The notes under the pieces: generated by a model
What the model saw: the letters and a program-made list of their open reading frames with translations, nothing else
Told to the model about the DNA's origin: nothing
The model's database searches: none
Made by a program: the position numbers and the translations under genes
DNA from: CAZBSE01 sp964610385
GTDB lineage: Bacteria; Actinomycetota; Humimicrobiia; Humimicrobiales; Humimicrobiaceae
Assembly: GCA_964610385.1 (NCBI GenBank)
Contig: CAZSXW010000001.1
Coordinates: 261,303-325,302 of the forward strand
DNA length: 64,000 nt
Reading direction: 5' to 3'
Part shown: positions 35,075 through 44,987 of the stretch, in pieces
How the letters are laid out: each line of letters starts with the position of its first letter
How positions within the stretch are numbered: position 1 is the first letter of the stretch

Positions 35075-36136
35075 CTAACTCTCCTTTATAATAACTCTAT
35101 TACTTCCAGTTGTAACAGTGCCTATTTTATAAACCTTCTCTTTCAGTTCCCCTGCTATGCCTTCTATCCTGCCGAACTGGCCGGGGGATGTTATCATGAC
35201 CATTCCTATACCCATATTAAAGACTCTAAACATTTCATCCCTGTCAATATTTCCCATATCTTGCAGGAATTTAAATACAGCAGGTACATCCCATTTTCCT
35301 TCCTGTAAGAAAGCATCCATATTAGGCGGGATTATTCTGTTGATATTTTCATAGAACCCACCGCCGGTTATATGAGCGATACCATGGACTTCGATCTTGC
35401 TTTTGATTATCCTATCCACAATCCTAAAATACAATTTGGTAGGCACCATAAGAATATCTTTCAGCAGTTTTCCTTCTGTCCAGTCATATTCCTTTTGCAG
35501 ATCTACCTTCTTATCTGAAATTATTTTACGCACCAGCGAAAAACCATTGCTGTGAATTCCTGAAGAAGCTATCCCTACTATTATATCGCCTTCTCTTACC
35601 AGGTTATGTTTTATAATCTCAGATTTTTCCACTATTCCAACTGCAAAACCAGCAATATCTATATCATCTACCTTACCCACACCGGGATGCTCGGCGATTT
35701 CCCCACCTATCAGAACAGTATCACAATAACTACAACTCCTGGCCATAGATTCTATTATAATTTTTATTCTCTTCTCATTTAACTTACCGCAAACTATATA
35801 ATCTAAAAAAAACAGCGGCTTCGCTCCACAGCATATTATGTCATTTATGATCATCGCTACCGCATCCTGGCCTATGTTCTCAAAGCAGCCCGTCTTTTTT
35901 GCCAGCAGTATTTTAGTACCTACTCCATCTGTAGAAGATGTAAGAACAGGATCTCTGTATTTTTTTAGATCAGGCTGGAAAAGACCGGAAAAGGATGACA
36001 GGTTACTCAGTACCCTGCTGGAATATGTAGATTTCAATGTCTCTTTAAGTTGATTTATTATATCTGAGGCCTTATCTATATCAACACCGGATGATTTATA
36101 GGAATATTTTTTAGTGCTTTTATCATTCTCAGGCAT
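35075..36136 (-). CDS. purM: Phosphoribosylformylglycinamidine cyclo-ligase (AIR synthetase)
   Basis: This 353-residue ATP-dependent enzyme closes the imidazole ring to form AIR. Sequence features include YKSSGVDIDKASDII, LTSSTDGVGTKILLA (ATP-binding), DIICCGAKPLFFLDYI, LIGGEIAEHPG and HITGGGFYENINRIIP, all typical of PurM. It overlaps the end of purF by eight bases, so the two are probably translationally coupled, and purN follows after 7 bases. Confidence 0.95.
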   Translation of the reverse strand: MPENDKSTKKYSYKSSGVDIDKASDIINQLKETLKSTYSSRVLSNLSSFSGLFQPDLKKYRDPVLTSSTDGVGTKILLAKKTGCFENIGQDAVAMIINDIICCGAKPLFFLDYIVCGKLNEKRIKIIIESMARSCSYCDTVLIGGEIAEHPGVGKVDDIDIAGFAVGIVEKSEIIKHNLVREGDIIVGIASSGIHSNGFSLVRKIISDKKVDLQKEYDWTEGKLLKDILMVPTKLYFRIVDRIIKSKIEVHGIAHITGGGFYENINRIIPPNMDAFLQEGKWDVPAVFKFLQDMGNIDRDEMFRVFNMGIGMVMITSPGQFGRIEGIAGELKEKVYKIGTVTTGSNRVIIKES

Positions 36137-37568
36137 TAGAAGATACTTTCCTCTGATTACTCAAAGAATATTTACCACAATCCTTCTTTTTAGGTATACT
36201 GACCGGATAATCACCGTTAAAACAGGCAAAGCAGAATTTTTCCTTTGAATCCCCTATAGCTTTTACCAGACCCTTTATTGATAAATATTTCAAACTGTCG
36301 ACATTTAAAAATTTTCTTATATCTTCTAATGTTTTATGATTGGCAATAAACTCCTTGATTGTTGCCATATCGACACCGTAATAGCAGGGATATAGCAGTG
36401 GTGGGCAGGTGATCCTCATATGCACTTCCTTGGCACCGGCGTTATATAGCATCTGGACTATTTTTTTTGACGTTGTCCCCCTTACTATAGAATCATCGAC
36501 CACTACTAGCCTTTTACCCCGTATGATATCCTTTAAAGGATTTAACTTAAGCTTAACGCTTATATCCCTGACCTCTTGTATTGGTTGAATAAAAGTCCTT
36601 CCAACATATCTGTTCTTAATAAAACCCTGAGCATAAGGTATTTTTGATTCAGCAGAATAACCGATTGCTGCAGGAGTGCCGGAGTCAGGAACAGAAATCA
36701 CCAAATCAGCATCAGCTGGAGATTCCTTTGCCAGTTCCTGCCCCAGCCTGTGTCTTACCTTAAAAACATTTTTATTATTTAAATAGCTGTCAGGTCTGGC
36801 AAAGTAAATAAGTTCAAACACACACATTGATATCCTCTCAACAGGTAAAATCATCTGAGATCTCATCCCATTCCTATCCAACAAAACTATCTCGCCGGGG
36901 TCTATATCCCTGATAAAGTCGGCATCGATTATATCCAGAGCACAGCTTTCGGAAGCTATGATAAAACTGTCACCAATATTTCCCAATACCAGCGGCCGGA
37001 ACCCATGAGGATCTCTTATTCCAAAGACTTTATCTTTGGTAAGTATGACAAGAGAGTAAGAACCCTTAATCCTGTTTATGGCATCTTTGATAGCATCCTC
37101 TATATTTTCTTTCTCCGAGCTTTCTATAAGCGATGCTATTACTTCCGTGTCAGAATCTGTATCAAAGTTTATTCCTTTTTTGATCTGTTCGTTTCTTATT
37201 TCCACAGCATTTGTTAAATTTCCATTGTGAGCTATGGCAAAGCTTTCATTTTTAAACATACGATAAAGCGGCTGGGAATTCTTCCAGCTATTCTCCCCTG
37301 TGGTAGAATAACGAGTATGGCCTATACCAATATGGCCCTGAAGAGGTGCCATATTTTGTTCATTAAATACCTGATTTACCAGGCCCAAATCTTTAAATAT
37401 AAGAATATCTTCTCCATCGGAAACAGCTATCCCCGTACTCTCCTGGCCTCTGTGCTGCAGAGCTTGAAGTCCGTAAAATATTATTTCTGCTACTCTTCCA
37501 CTGCGTGCATATATACCAAACACCCCGCATTTTTCATATATCTTTCTTTCTGAAATTAATTTGATCAT
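36129..37568 (-). CDS. purF: Amidophosphoribosyltransferase
   Basis: PurF commits PRPP and glutamine to purine synthesis as phosphoribosylamine. This 479-residue protein is of the Bacillus type. A short propeptide precedes the nucleophile Cys14 in EKCGVFGIYA, and the Ntn amidotransferase domain follows (LQHRGQESTGIAV, HNGNLTNA). The PRPP loop is VVVDDSIVRGTTSKK. Fe-S cluster cysteines occur in CPPLLYPCYYG and FCFACFNGDYP. It lies 133 bases downstream of purL, a gap with no obvious promoter. Confidence 0.95.
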   Translation of the reverse strand: MIKLISERKIYEKCGVFGIYARSGRVAEIIFYGLQALQHRGQESTGIAVSDGEDILIFKDLGLVNQVFNEQNMAPLQGHIGIGHTRYSTTGENSWKNSQPLYRMFKNESFAIAHNGNLTNAVEIRNEQIKKGINFDTDSDTEVIASLIESSEKENIEDAIKDAINRIKGSYSLVILTKDKVFGIRDPHGFRPLVLGNIGDSFIIASESCALDIIDADFIRDIDPGEIVLLDRNGMRSQMILPVERISMCVFELIYFARPDSYLNNKNVFKVRHRLGQELAKESPADADLVISVPDSGTPAAIGYSAESKIPYAQGFIKNRYVGRTFIQPIQEVRDISVKLKLNPLKDIIRGKRLVVVDDSIVRGTTSKKIVQMLYNAGAKEVHMRITCPPLLYPCYYGVDMATIKEFIANHKTLEDIRKFLNVDSLKYLSIKGLVKAIGDSKEKFCFACFNGDYPVSIPKKKDCGKYSLSNQRKVSSNA

Positions 37569-37701
37569 TTTTATTTTTGATCAATCAATTTTTATAATTG
37601 AATTTATATCCGGTAATAAACTATAAATTGCATACTTATATATGACAAACAAAATCATTATAACAAATAAAATACCAAAATAAATAAAGGAGCCGATAAA
37701 T

Positions 37702-40700
37702 TTAGCGGTTTTTCTCACACCACTCCCTGGCGTTTTGGAACATCTTAAGCCAAGGTGATGTACTCAGTTCAGAATGCAATTTATCAGGTATCCACGGCCA
37801 CTGCCATAACAGAAATGATCTCTCAGGATGAGGCATCATAGCGAGATGCCTGCCGTCCGGTGAACATAAAGCTGTATATCCTGATGGAGAACTGTTAGGA
37901 TTAAACGGGTATTTCTCAGTAGCAGCTCCTTTATCGTCAACAAAAACTATCGGTACCAGCTTTGAATCAGATATATCAGACAGAATCTTATCGTCAGGGC
38001 AGTGCAGGTGACCTTCCCTGTGTGCAACCCATATCCCTAAAATCGAATCCTCCATTCCCTTTAGCATAATAGAGGGACTTTTTAAGATCTTTACTGTAGT
38101 CCAGCGGGATTCAAACCTTCCTGAAGGATTACTTATAAATCTGGGCTGCTTCTTTTCATCGATGCCCTTCCAGGGTACCCATCCTATAAGGGTCATAAGC
38201 TGACAGCCGTTACAGACACCCAGCGAAAAAGTATCAGGCCTGCTGTAGAAGCCATCAAACATTTCTTTCAACCTGGGGCTAAACTTTATGATACCGGCCC
38301 ATCCCTTTGCGCTGTCCAATACATCTGCATAAGTAAAACCTCCCACAAATACTATTCCTCTGAAATCATCCAGTATTATCTTGCCCTCCAGCATATCCTT
38401 CATGGTAACATCCCAGGGTTCAAATCCAGCTGCAAAGAATGCTGAGGTCATTTCTCTGTCGCCATTGCTGCCCTCTTCACGCATGATCGCCACCCTTGGT
38501 TTTTCATCTTTTTCCAACAATTCCGGTAATGTAGCTTTAGGCTTAAAGGAAATATGATATGAAGGGCCGATTCTCTTGTGCGCTTTTGCCTGTTCTTTTG
38601 CCAGTTTCGGATTCATCTGGTGGTTTTCAAGTTCATCGCTAGTCGCCTCCCACCACGTCAGTAGAGTAGTTGTATCAACATTCATTTTTACTTTATCTAG
38701 GCCTCTGACCACTACATGCCTTTTTTTCTGAGTATCACCCAGGATTAAAAATGGCACATTAAAATCCCCTAGAATATCAGTGATTTTTGGCTCAAACTGC
38801 GGCAGATACTCGATAACCAGCCCCAGTTCTTCTGAAAACAGCAGGGGAACTGATCCATCTTTTATGGGGAGCTTTACATTTATTCCGCAGTTTCCTGCCA
38901 ATGCCATCTCAACCAGGGTGGTTATAAGACCGCCGTCACTTCTATCGTGTCCGGCAATGATAAGATCTTCCTTTATCATCTTCTGCACTGCCTTGAAAGC
39001 ACCTGCCAGCAAAAAAGGATTTTCTACATCAGGAGTGTCGTCGCCTATTTGATCAAATACTTGTGCGACCGCTGAACCGCCAAGGCGTTCCTTACCTGGT
39101 GCAATATCGATAAAAATAAGTTTACTTTCTCCAGGGCGTTTTATATCAGGGGTTATTACTTTGGTTATATCCGACATCGAAGCATATGCAGAGACCACTA
39201 CCTGCCCGGGTGCCTTTACCATTTCATCTCCTACCTGTGCCGCCATTGATAGGCTATCTTTTCCACCGTCTGCCGCTATGCCTATCTCTTTCATCAGTTT
39301 GATCAGAGCATCTGCTGCCTTGTAAAGAGATGCACCTCCGCCTGGGAGTTTGGCAGCCCACATCCAGTTAACAGAACACTTTATATTTTCAAAGTCGCTT
39401 ATCAGCGCCCAGACCATATTAGTCAATGCTTCTCCTAGTGCCATACGTGCTCCTGCGGCCGGATCAACCAGGACTTTTATAGGTTGTTCACCTATAGCAA
39501 TAGCGGCACCGGTTAAACCGAAATGGCTTTGAGCTACTACAGATACGTCTGAAACCGGAAGCTGTAGTGGTCCGCAGCACTGCTGGCGAGCAATCAGCCC
39601 GGTTACACTTCTATCCACCTTCCTGACCAGAAAACCCTTGGAGCCGACAGATGGTAAACTGAATATTGATTTAAGAGTATTTTCCACCGAAAGATCATTC
39701 GGCAACAGCAGCAGATCCAATTTTCCGGGTATGCTTTCCAGTTCGAATTTTTTTCTGGGAATACCACTTAAAATATCATCAAGGCCAAGGTCGACAGGTG
39801 TAAACTTGACTGGATCCGATTCTTCCCAGTTATCATTTACTACAATTCTTCCATCACCGGTTATATTTCCCAGGACTTCACAATTTACTTTCTCTCGCCT
39901 GCATATTAACTGGAATTCACTTAAATGCTCGGATTTTATTAAAAAAGCATTACGTTCCTGATATTCTGCTCCCCATATCTCAAGTACTGACATAGTTTTA
40001 TCTCCGACCTGAATATTACGTATCTCGACCCTTCCGCCTGACGGATCTACCAGTTCGGTAAGAACATTACACGGTCCTCCGGCACCCTGATCATGTACAC
40101 TCATAATAGGATTCTTATCTCCCATCTCTATACATGCCCTTATCACCCTGTTCATCTTCTGTTCCATCTGAGCATTCCCACGCTGCACCGCATTAAAGTC
40201 AAGTTCTTCTCTGTTTTCACCCTGGATCATGCTTGAAGCAGCACCTCCACCTATTCCGATACGGTAGGCGGGCCCGCCTACCTCTACTATTACCATGCCT
40301 TGTTCCGGTTTTTCTTTTTTTATATGAAGGTCATCGATTTGACCTATTCCACCTGTAAACATAATAGGCTTTACCCATTCCCGCCGTTCACCATCAGGAA
40401 GTCTTAGGCCAAATGTCCTGGTAAAACCTTGTATTACAGGCTCACCGAATTTATTACCGTAATCTGATGCACCGTCACTTTCCCTGATCATAATCTTTAG
40501 AGGAGAAGCAAGATTGGAAGGATAATCAAACTTGCTGTCCTCGCCTGGAATCTGATAGCCTGGTATATTTAAATTTCCTGTGCAGTACCCGGCCGTACCT
40601 GCTATGACCAGTCCCCCTCTACCAGTCGCCTGTACATCCCGTATCCTTCCACCAGTACCGGTTTCAGCTCCTGGAAACGGTGCAACTCCACTTGGGAAAT

Positions 40701-41532
40701 TGTGAGTCTCAGCCGTAAATATAAGATGGTAGGTACAATCCTGTATATTAAAGGGAGAAGTAGTACCGGGATATTTCGGTATTATAGTGGATATGGCATA
40801 GCCTTTAATAGCACTCGAGTTATCCTTAAAAGCAATAACACTGTTGGAAGGATTTGAGTCAAGTGGTGATTTTATCATCTGAAGCAGGGCTTCCGGAATC
40901 TCCTTTCCGTCTATTACCAGCCTGCCCTTAAAAAACCAATGCCTTGAATGCTCACTGTTAGCCTGGCCGAGCTGGAAGCATTCCACATTGGTAGGGTTCC
41001 TCCCTATATTATTTATAAAAAGATTATAATAGAATTCAATATCCCACTCATCCATCCCCAGACCCATTTTAAGGTTAAACTTTCTCAGTGCCTCTATACC
41101 TTCTTCCAATAATGGTATCGTGTATACTTTTTCAGGTTCAATACCTATTTCAAACGAATCTAGCGGTTTATTATAGACACATTCAGTCATACGGTCGTGA
41201 TGAGCAGTAACAAATTGCTCCATTTCAATCTTAGGAGGCAGTAAATAACGCCTGGACAACTCTATGCGGCTTACTTTTTCAAGACCACAGGTGCGACAGA
41301 TGGCAACCGCATTAGTCGAATACGCCGTTTCAAAGTTTAAACGCGGGCCGATCTCGACTATTCTTTTTTTACTTTTATTATAAAAAGATTTTTCTCCAAA
41401 ATTCTCTTCTTGGAAAGTCTCTGCAAGAAGCCAGGTCAGGATCTCAAGTTCTTTTTCCGTAAGCTGGGCTGAAGTCTCAATATAATAGCAGTATTCAAGA
41501 TTTTTATCTACACGCCTGTAAAAACGCTGCAT
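37702..41532 (-). CDS. purL: Phosphoribosylformylglycinamidine synthase, single-chain
   Basis: At 1276 residues this is the large single-polypeptide FGAM synthase, not the PurLQS three-protein form usual in Bacillus. N-terminal PurS-like and linker regions (1-190) are followed by two AIR-synthase-like halves with TAETHNFPSGVAPFPGAETGTGGRIRD and DQGAGGPCNVLTEL. A second pseudo-active half contains GLTGAAIAIGEQP and GHDRSDGGLITT. The C-terminal class I glutamine amidotransferase (about 1010-1276) has Cys in GVCNGCQLM and a terminal MPHPER. It converts FGAR, glutamine and ATP to FGAM. It lies second in the operon after purB. Confidence 0.95.
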   Translation of the reverse strand: MQRFYRRVDKNLEYCYYIETSAQLTEKELEILTWLLAETFQEENFGEKSFYNKSKKRIVEIGPRLNFETAYSTNAVAICRTCGLEKVSRIELSRRYLLPPKIEMEQFVTAHHDRMTECVYNKPLDSFEIGIEPEKVYTIPLLEEGIEALRKFNLKMGLGMDEWDIEFYYNLFINNIGRNPTNVECFQLGQANSEHSRHWFFKGRLVIDGKEIPEALLQMIKSPLDSNPSNSVIAFKDNSSAIKGYAISTIIPKYPGTTSPFNIQDCTYHLIFTAETHNFPSGVAPFPGAETGTGGRIRDVQATGRGGLVIAGTAGYCTGNLNIPGYQIPGEDSKFDYPSNLASPLKIMIRESDGASDYGNKFGEPVIQGFTRTFGLRLPDGERREWVKPIMFTGGIGQIDDLHIKKEKPEQGMVIVEVGGPAYRIGIGGGAASSMIQGENREELDFNAVQRGNAQMEQKMNRVIRACIEMGDKNPIMSVHDQGAGGPCNVLTELVDPSGGRVEIRNIQVGDKTMSVLEIWGAEYQERNAFLIKSEHLSEFQLICRREKVNCEVLGNITGDGRIVVNDNWEESDPVKFTPVDLGLDDILSGIPRKKFELESIPGKLDLLLLPNDLSVENTLKSIFSLPSVGSKGFLVRKVDRSVTGLIARQQCCGPLQLPVSDVSVVAQSHFGLTGAAIAIGEQPIKVLVDPAAGARMALGEALTNMVWALISDFENIKCSVNWMWAAKLPGGGASLYKAADALIKLMKEIGIAADGGKDSLSMAAQVGDEMVKAPGQVVVSAYASMSDITKVITPDIKRPGESKLIFIDIAPGKERLGGSAVAQVFDQIGDDTPDVENPFLLAGAFKAVQKMIKEDLIIAGHDRSDGGLITTLVEMALAGNCGINVKLPIKDGSVPLLFSEELGLVIEYLPQFEPKITDILGDFNVPFLILGDTQKKRHVVVRGLDKVKMNVDTTTLLTWWEATSDELENHQMNPKLAKEQAKAHKRIGPSYHISFKPKATLPELLEKDEKPRVAIMREEGSNGDREMTSAFFAAGFEPWDVTMKDMLEGKIILDDFRGIVFVGGFTYADVLDSAKGWAGIIKFSPRLKEMFDGFYSRPDTFSLGVCNGCQLMTLIGWVPWKGIDEKKQPRFISNPSGRFESRWTTVKILKSPSIMLKGMEDSILGIWVAHREGHLHCPDDKILSDISDSKLVPIVFVDDKGAATEKYPFNPNSSPSGYTALCSPDGRHLAMMPHPERSFLLWQWPWIPDKLHSELSTSPWLKMFQNAREWCEKNR

Positions 41533-41603
41533 TATTTTTTATTTCCCCTGTCCTTACCACAATTTGAAAAAATGTATCAAGTCATAAGCAACATAAACTA
41601 CTA

Positions 41604-42902
41604 CTATTTTATATTTTTCAACCTATCGATTATCTCATCAATATATTTTAGGTGATACTCAACCTCAAATAACTTCTCTATGCCGTCCCTGTCTATAAAA
41701 GACAATACTTTATCTTCTTTCAGCAGATTTTCCTTAAAGCTGCCTTCATTATTCCATGCCTCAAGAGCCGCCTTCTGTACCAGAACATAGGCGTCTTCCC
41801 TGTTCATGCCTTTTTTTATAAGTTCCAGCAATATTCGTTGTGAAAAAACAATACCACCATACTTCATAAGATTTTTTTTCATATTTGATACGATTACATT
41901 CAAACCCTCTATCACGAATATTGCCTTTTCCAGCATATAGTCAAGTAGTATAAAACTATCGGGGATTATAATCCTTTCCACCGAAGAATGTGATATATCT
42001 CTTTCATGCCATAATGAAATATTTTCCATAGCAGCAACCATATTGGATCTTAAGACTCTCGAAAGCCCGCATATCCTTTCACAAATAATAGGATTTTTTT
42101 TATGAGGCATTGCCGAAGAACCTTTTTGTCCTTTGGTAAAAGGCTCTTCTACTTCTCTGACATCGGTTCTCTGTAAGTTCCTTATTTCAAGAGCTACCTT
42201 TTCCAAAGAAGCTCCACAGATTGCCAGGGTTGAGATCAATTGTGCGTGCCTGTCTCTTTGAATAATCTGTGTTGAAACAGGAGATGGCTTTAATCCCAGA
42301 ATACTGCAGGCTCTCTTCTCTATTTCAGGAGAAGTATTGGCATAAGTCCCTACTGCACCGGATATTTTCCCAAATCCAACATTCTCCCCTGCCTGCTCCA
42401 ATCTCTTTAAATTCCTTGCCATCTCAAAAGCATAAACGCAGAATTTCAACCCCAGGGTGATCGGTTCAGCATGAATTCCGTGTGTCCTTCCCACCATAAC
42501 TGTATGAGCATACTTTTTGGAATCAGACTTTAGAATATTTATAAGTTTTTTAATTTTATTTTTGATCACATCTACTGATTCAAGCAGCTGAAGTGAAAGA
42601 GCACTGTCCACAACATCCGAGGAGGTCAGGCCATAATGTAGAAATTTTGAAGAGTCACCCACATATGAAGATACATTGATTAAAAAAGCTATAACATCAT
42701 GATGCGTTTCAGTTTCTATTTCACTTATCTTGGAGATTTCAAATTTAGCTTTTTTACATATATCATCTGCAGCCTTTTCTGGTATAACACCAAGTTCCGC
42801 TTGAGCTCTGGCTACTGCTTTTTCAACTTCCAGCCATTTTGTGATTTTATTCTCATCACTCCATATACTGCCCATCTCTGCAGTGGTATACCTGGGAATC
42901 AT
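41604..42902 (-). CDS. purB: Adenylosuccinate lyase
   Basis: This fumarase-superfamily enzyme of about 432 residues removes fumarate from SAICAR and from adenylosuccinate. Motifs are RYTTAEMGSIWSDENK, TSSDVVDSALSLQL, VGRTHGIHAEPITLG (catalytic His) and the signature GSSAMPHKKNP with catalytic Ser loop. AGGAG lies 5 bases before the ATG at 42902, which is preferred to the GTG at 42908. It begins the set of recognisable pur genes. purC, purD and purE are not in the window. Confidence 0.95.
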   Translation of the reverse strand: MIPRYTTAEMGSIWSDENKITKWLEVEKAVARAQAELGVIPEKAADDICKKAKFEISKISEIETETHHDVIAFLINVSSYVGDSSKFLHYGLTSSDVVDSALSLQLLESVDVIKNKIKKLINILKSDSKKYAHTVMVGRTHGIHAEPITLGLKFCVYAFEMARNLKRLEQAGENVGFGKISGAVGTYANTSPEIEKRACSILGLKPSPVSTQIIQRDRHAQLISTLAICGASLEKVALEIRNLQRTDVREVEEPFTKGQKGSSAMPHKKNPIICERICGLSRVLRSNMVAAMENISLWHERDISHSSVERIIIPDSFILLDYMLEKAIFVIEGLNVIVSNMKKNLMKYGGIVFSQRILLELIKKGMNREDAYVLVQKAALEAWNNEGSFKENLLKEDKVLSFIDRDGIEKLFEVEYHLKYIDEIIDRLKNIK

Positions 42903-42968
42903 AAACACTCCTAATATAATAAGGAAATCGTCTTTATAAATTTTATGATGCAGGATTAAAAAAACCTG

Positions 42969-43283
42969 CTACATCAACTCTTCCAGTATTCTTTCCCTGA
43001 AAGCCTGGTAATTTTTAGAATCATTTAAATCCAGAAGCTCATCACCGCAATCATAAAAAACCTGATCGAATTCTTTAAGACAGATATCGGAAATCTTTAA
43101 CAGCCATTTACTGTTAAGTTTCCAGCTTTTTAGATCTATCAGCCATTCCTTTTCACCCGAAGGTATTTCTTTTTTAATAAAATCATCCAGCTTCTTGGAT
43201 CTCATTGATGCCTGCAGCAAAAAATCGATTTTATTGGTAAGAGACGAAATATTTGCTATACTTAAACCCTTATCTTTGCCCAC
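42969..43283 (-). CDS. Hypothetical protein upstream of purB
   Basis: This charged, cytoplasmic-looking protein of about 104 residues is rich in Leu, Lys and Asp (LTNKIDFLLQASMRSKKLDDFIKKEI, LIDLKSWKLNSKWLLKISDICLKEFDQVFYDCGDELLDL). It is predicted mostly helical. I do not recognise a family. The GTG at 43283 has AAAGGTGG 5 bases upstream, while a GTG at 43292 is also possible. It lies 66 bases before purB on the same strand and may be in the purine transcript. Confidence 0.5.
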   Translation of the reverse strand: MGKDKGLSIANISSLTNKIDFLLQASMRSKKLDDFIKKEIPSGEKEWLIDLKSWKLNSKWLLKISDICLKEFDQVFYDCGDELLDLNDSKNYQAFRERILEELM

Positions 43284-43356
43284 CAATACCACCTTTATAG
43301 ATACTGTACAAAATTTTTAAAACGTCAAAGCACTCATACTATATTGTACCAATCTT

Positions 43357-44178
43357 TTATTTTAGATAATTACTTAAAAATTCTTTTACTTCTTCTTCGT
43401 CCGCAATCTGAAAGCTTATATTGTCAATATTAGCTGAAACTGTAGGAATAGTAACACGGTCTATATCCTTACTTGAAAATAATAGCATAAATCCTATAGA
43501 ACAAAAATCCCATATTGTAAAATCTGTTTGAGTCCTCCTGTTTAAAATCCCAATAAGCTGGCCTGCTTTAGATATCATCGAAAGATTGAATTTCTGTTTT
43601 ATTACCTCATTAATCAGATATTGCTGCCTGGCCATCCTGTCAATATCGCCCCCCTTGGTAGCTCTGCACCTGGCAAATGAGAGAGCCTGCTCACCATTCA
43701 TATCGTAAGTCCCCGGTTCAAAATGTGCACCAGAAAGTTCATCATCAAGCGGTTCTTCCACTGTTATCCTAACTCCTCCAAGTACATCTATTATCTCTTT
43801 AAATCCGTTAAAATCTATTATTGCTGTTCTGTCAACCTCAATGCCGGTAAGCTGGTATATTTCCTTTTTTATCAGTTCTTCGCCGCCATACGCATATGCA
43901 GCATTTATTTTAGGTATTCCATATTCTTCAAGCCCGGCCCTCCTGGTATCCCTGGGAATTGAAATAAGACAATCCTTCTCCCCCAAGCTGCTTATGTGAT
44001 ATATAATAATGGTATCAGTATTATTCAGCTCCATATTTCCTTCTCTTTCGTCAACACCCAGAATCAACATATTCTTACCGATCGGATTTAAGTCTGTAAA
44101 GAAGATACATAGGAGTCCAAATATGACCAGAACAAAAATGACAAGAATAGTAATAAAACAGCCTTTGGTTTTATTCAT
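43357..44178 (-). CDS. LytR-CpsA-Psr family protein
   Basis: This 273-residue protein has one N-terminal transmembrane anchor (GCFITILVIFVLVIFGLLCIFF) and an extracellular LCP domain. Motifs include MLILGVDERE, LNNTDTIIIYHI, LISIPRDTR (binding of polyprenyl pyrophosphate), INAAYAYGGEELI and ALSFARCR. LCP proteins attach secondary wall polymers or glycans to peptidoglycan in Gram-positive-type cells. The gene follows rex by 27 bases. It supports a monoderm-like cell envelope. Confidence 0.9.
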   Translation of the reverse strand: MNKTKGCFITILVIFVLVIFGLLCIFFTDLNPIGKNMLILGVDEREGNMELNNTDTIIIYHISSLGEKDCLISIPRDTRRAGLEEYGIPKINAAYAYGGEELIKKEIYQLTGIEVDRTAIIDFNGFKEIIDVLGGVRITVEEPLDDELSGAHFEPGTYDMNGEQALSFARCRATKGGDIDRMARQQYLINEVIKQKFNLSMISKAGQLIGILNRRTQTDFTIWDFCSIGFMLLFSSKDIDRVTIPTVSANIDNISFQIADEEEVKEFLSNYLK

Positions 44179-44205
44179 ATCTTATTTATTTCCAAACATG
44201 AGAAA

Positions 44206-44850
44206 TCATTTATATTCCCCGTAGCCGGTATGAGATAAATAATACAGAGTGTGAAGCAATTTTTCAATAGGATCTGTTGTCTCAATCCTCACACCCGCCG
44301 GGGTCTTTATGGGAACCGACGTATAATTTATTATGACTTTTATACCGGTACCAACGATAATATCCGCTACTTTCTGTGCCGAATCAGGAGGAACTGCAAG
44401 TATTGATATTTCTATATTTTTTTTCTTGATCTCATCTTTTATCCTGTTTATATCCAGTACTTTCTTTCCGGATATGATCTTACCTATGACCTTTGGATTA
44501 TTATCAAAAATATTTTCTATCTCGAAACCGAATCTTTTCAGCATCTTATATTTTAAAATCGCCCTACCCAAATTACCTGCACCGATCAAGGCAATCCGCA
44601 CCATCCTGTCGTAACCTAGTATTTTATTAAATGAATTAATGAGTTCATTGATATTAAATCCGACTCCCCTTTTACCCTTTATCTTAAAGCACATCAAATC
44701 CCTTCTTACTTCTGCACTATTTATACCGGTATTTACGCTGATACCTTCAGAGGTTATAGTTCTTTTACCGAGTTCCTTCAACTGTACAATATACTTTAAG
44801 TACTGGGATAATCTCGAAATGACACCTTCAGAATATATTCTCTTTACCAT
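44206..44850 (-). CDS. rex: Redox-sensing transcriptional repressor Rex
   Basis: This repressor of about 214 residues senses the NADH/NAD+ ratio. The N-terminal winged helix (RLSQYLKYIVQLKELGKRTITSEGISVNTGINSAEVRRDL) is followed by a Rossmann domain with ALIGAGNLGRAIL and the loop SILAVPPDSAQKVAD. A C-terminal domain-swap helix (DPIEKLLHTLYYLSH) ends the protein. It would repress fermentation and redox genes when NADH is low. The ATG at 44850 is preferred over a TTG two codons upstream. A promoter-like TTGTAA-17-TACAAT lies upstream. Confidence 0.93.
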   Translation of the reverse strand: MVKRIYSEGVISRLSQYLKYIVQLKELGKRTITSEGISVNTGINSAEVRRDLMCFKIKGKRGVGFNINELINSFNKILGYDRMVRIALIGAGNLGRAILKYKMLKRFGFEIENIFDNNPKVIGKIISGKKVLDINRIKDEIKKKNIEISILAVPPDSAQKVADIIVGTGIKVIINYTSVPIKTPAGVRIETTDPIEKLLHTLYYLSHTGYGEYK

Positions 44851-44930
44851 AAGCAAAGTCTACCATAAAAATTTTTATCAATAATATGATACCTTACTTG
44901 AAAAATTCATACTCAGAACTTTGTATCATA

Positions 44931-44959
44931 ATTGTAACAGGATCAACTTCCTTTTACAA
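44931..44959 (-). promoter_or_regulatory. Promoter candidate for rex
   Basis: On the minus strand TTGTAA (44954-44959) and TACAAT (44931-44936) are spaced by 17 bases, about 80 bases before rex. No palindromic Rex site of the TTGTGA-type was recognised. Confidence 0.45.
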
Positions 44960-44987
44960 GATCACAGATTTCTTTCAGGGAATGATA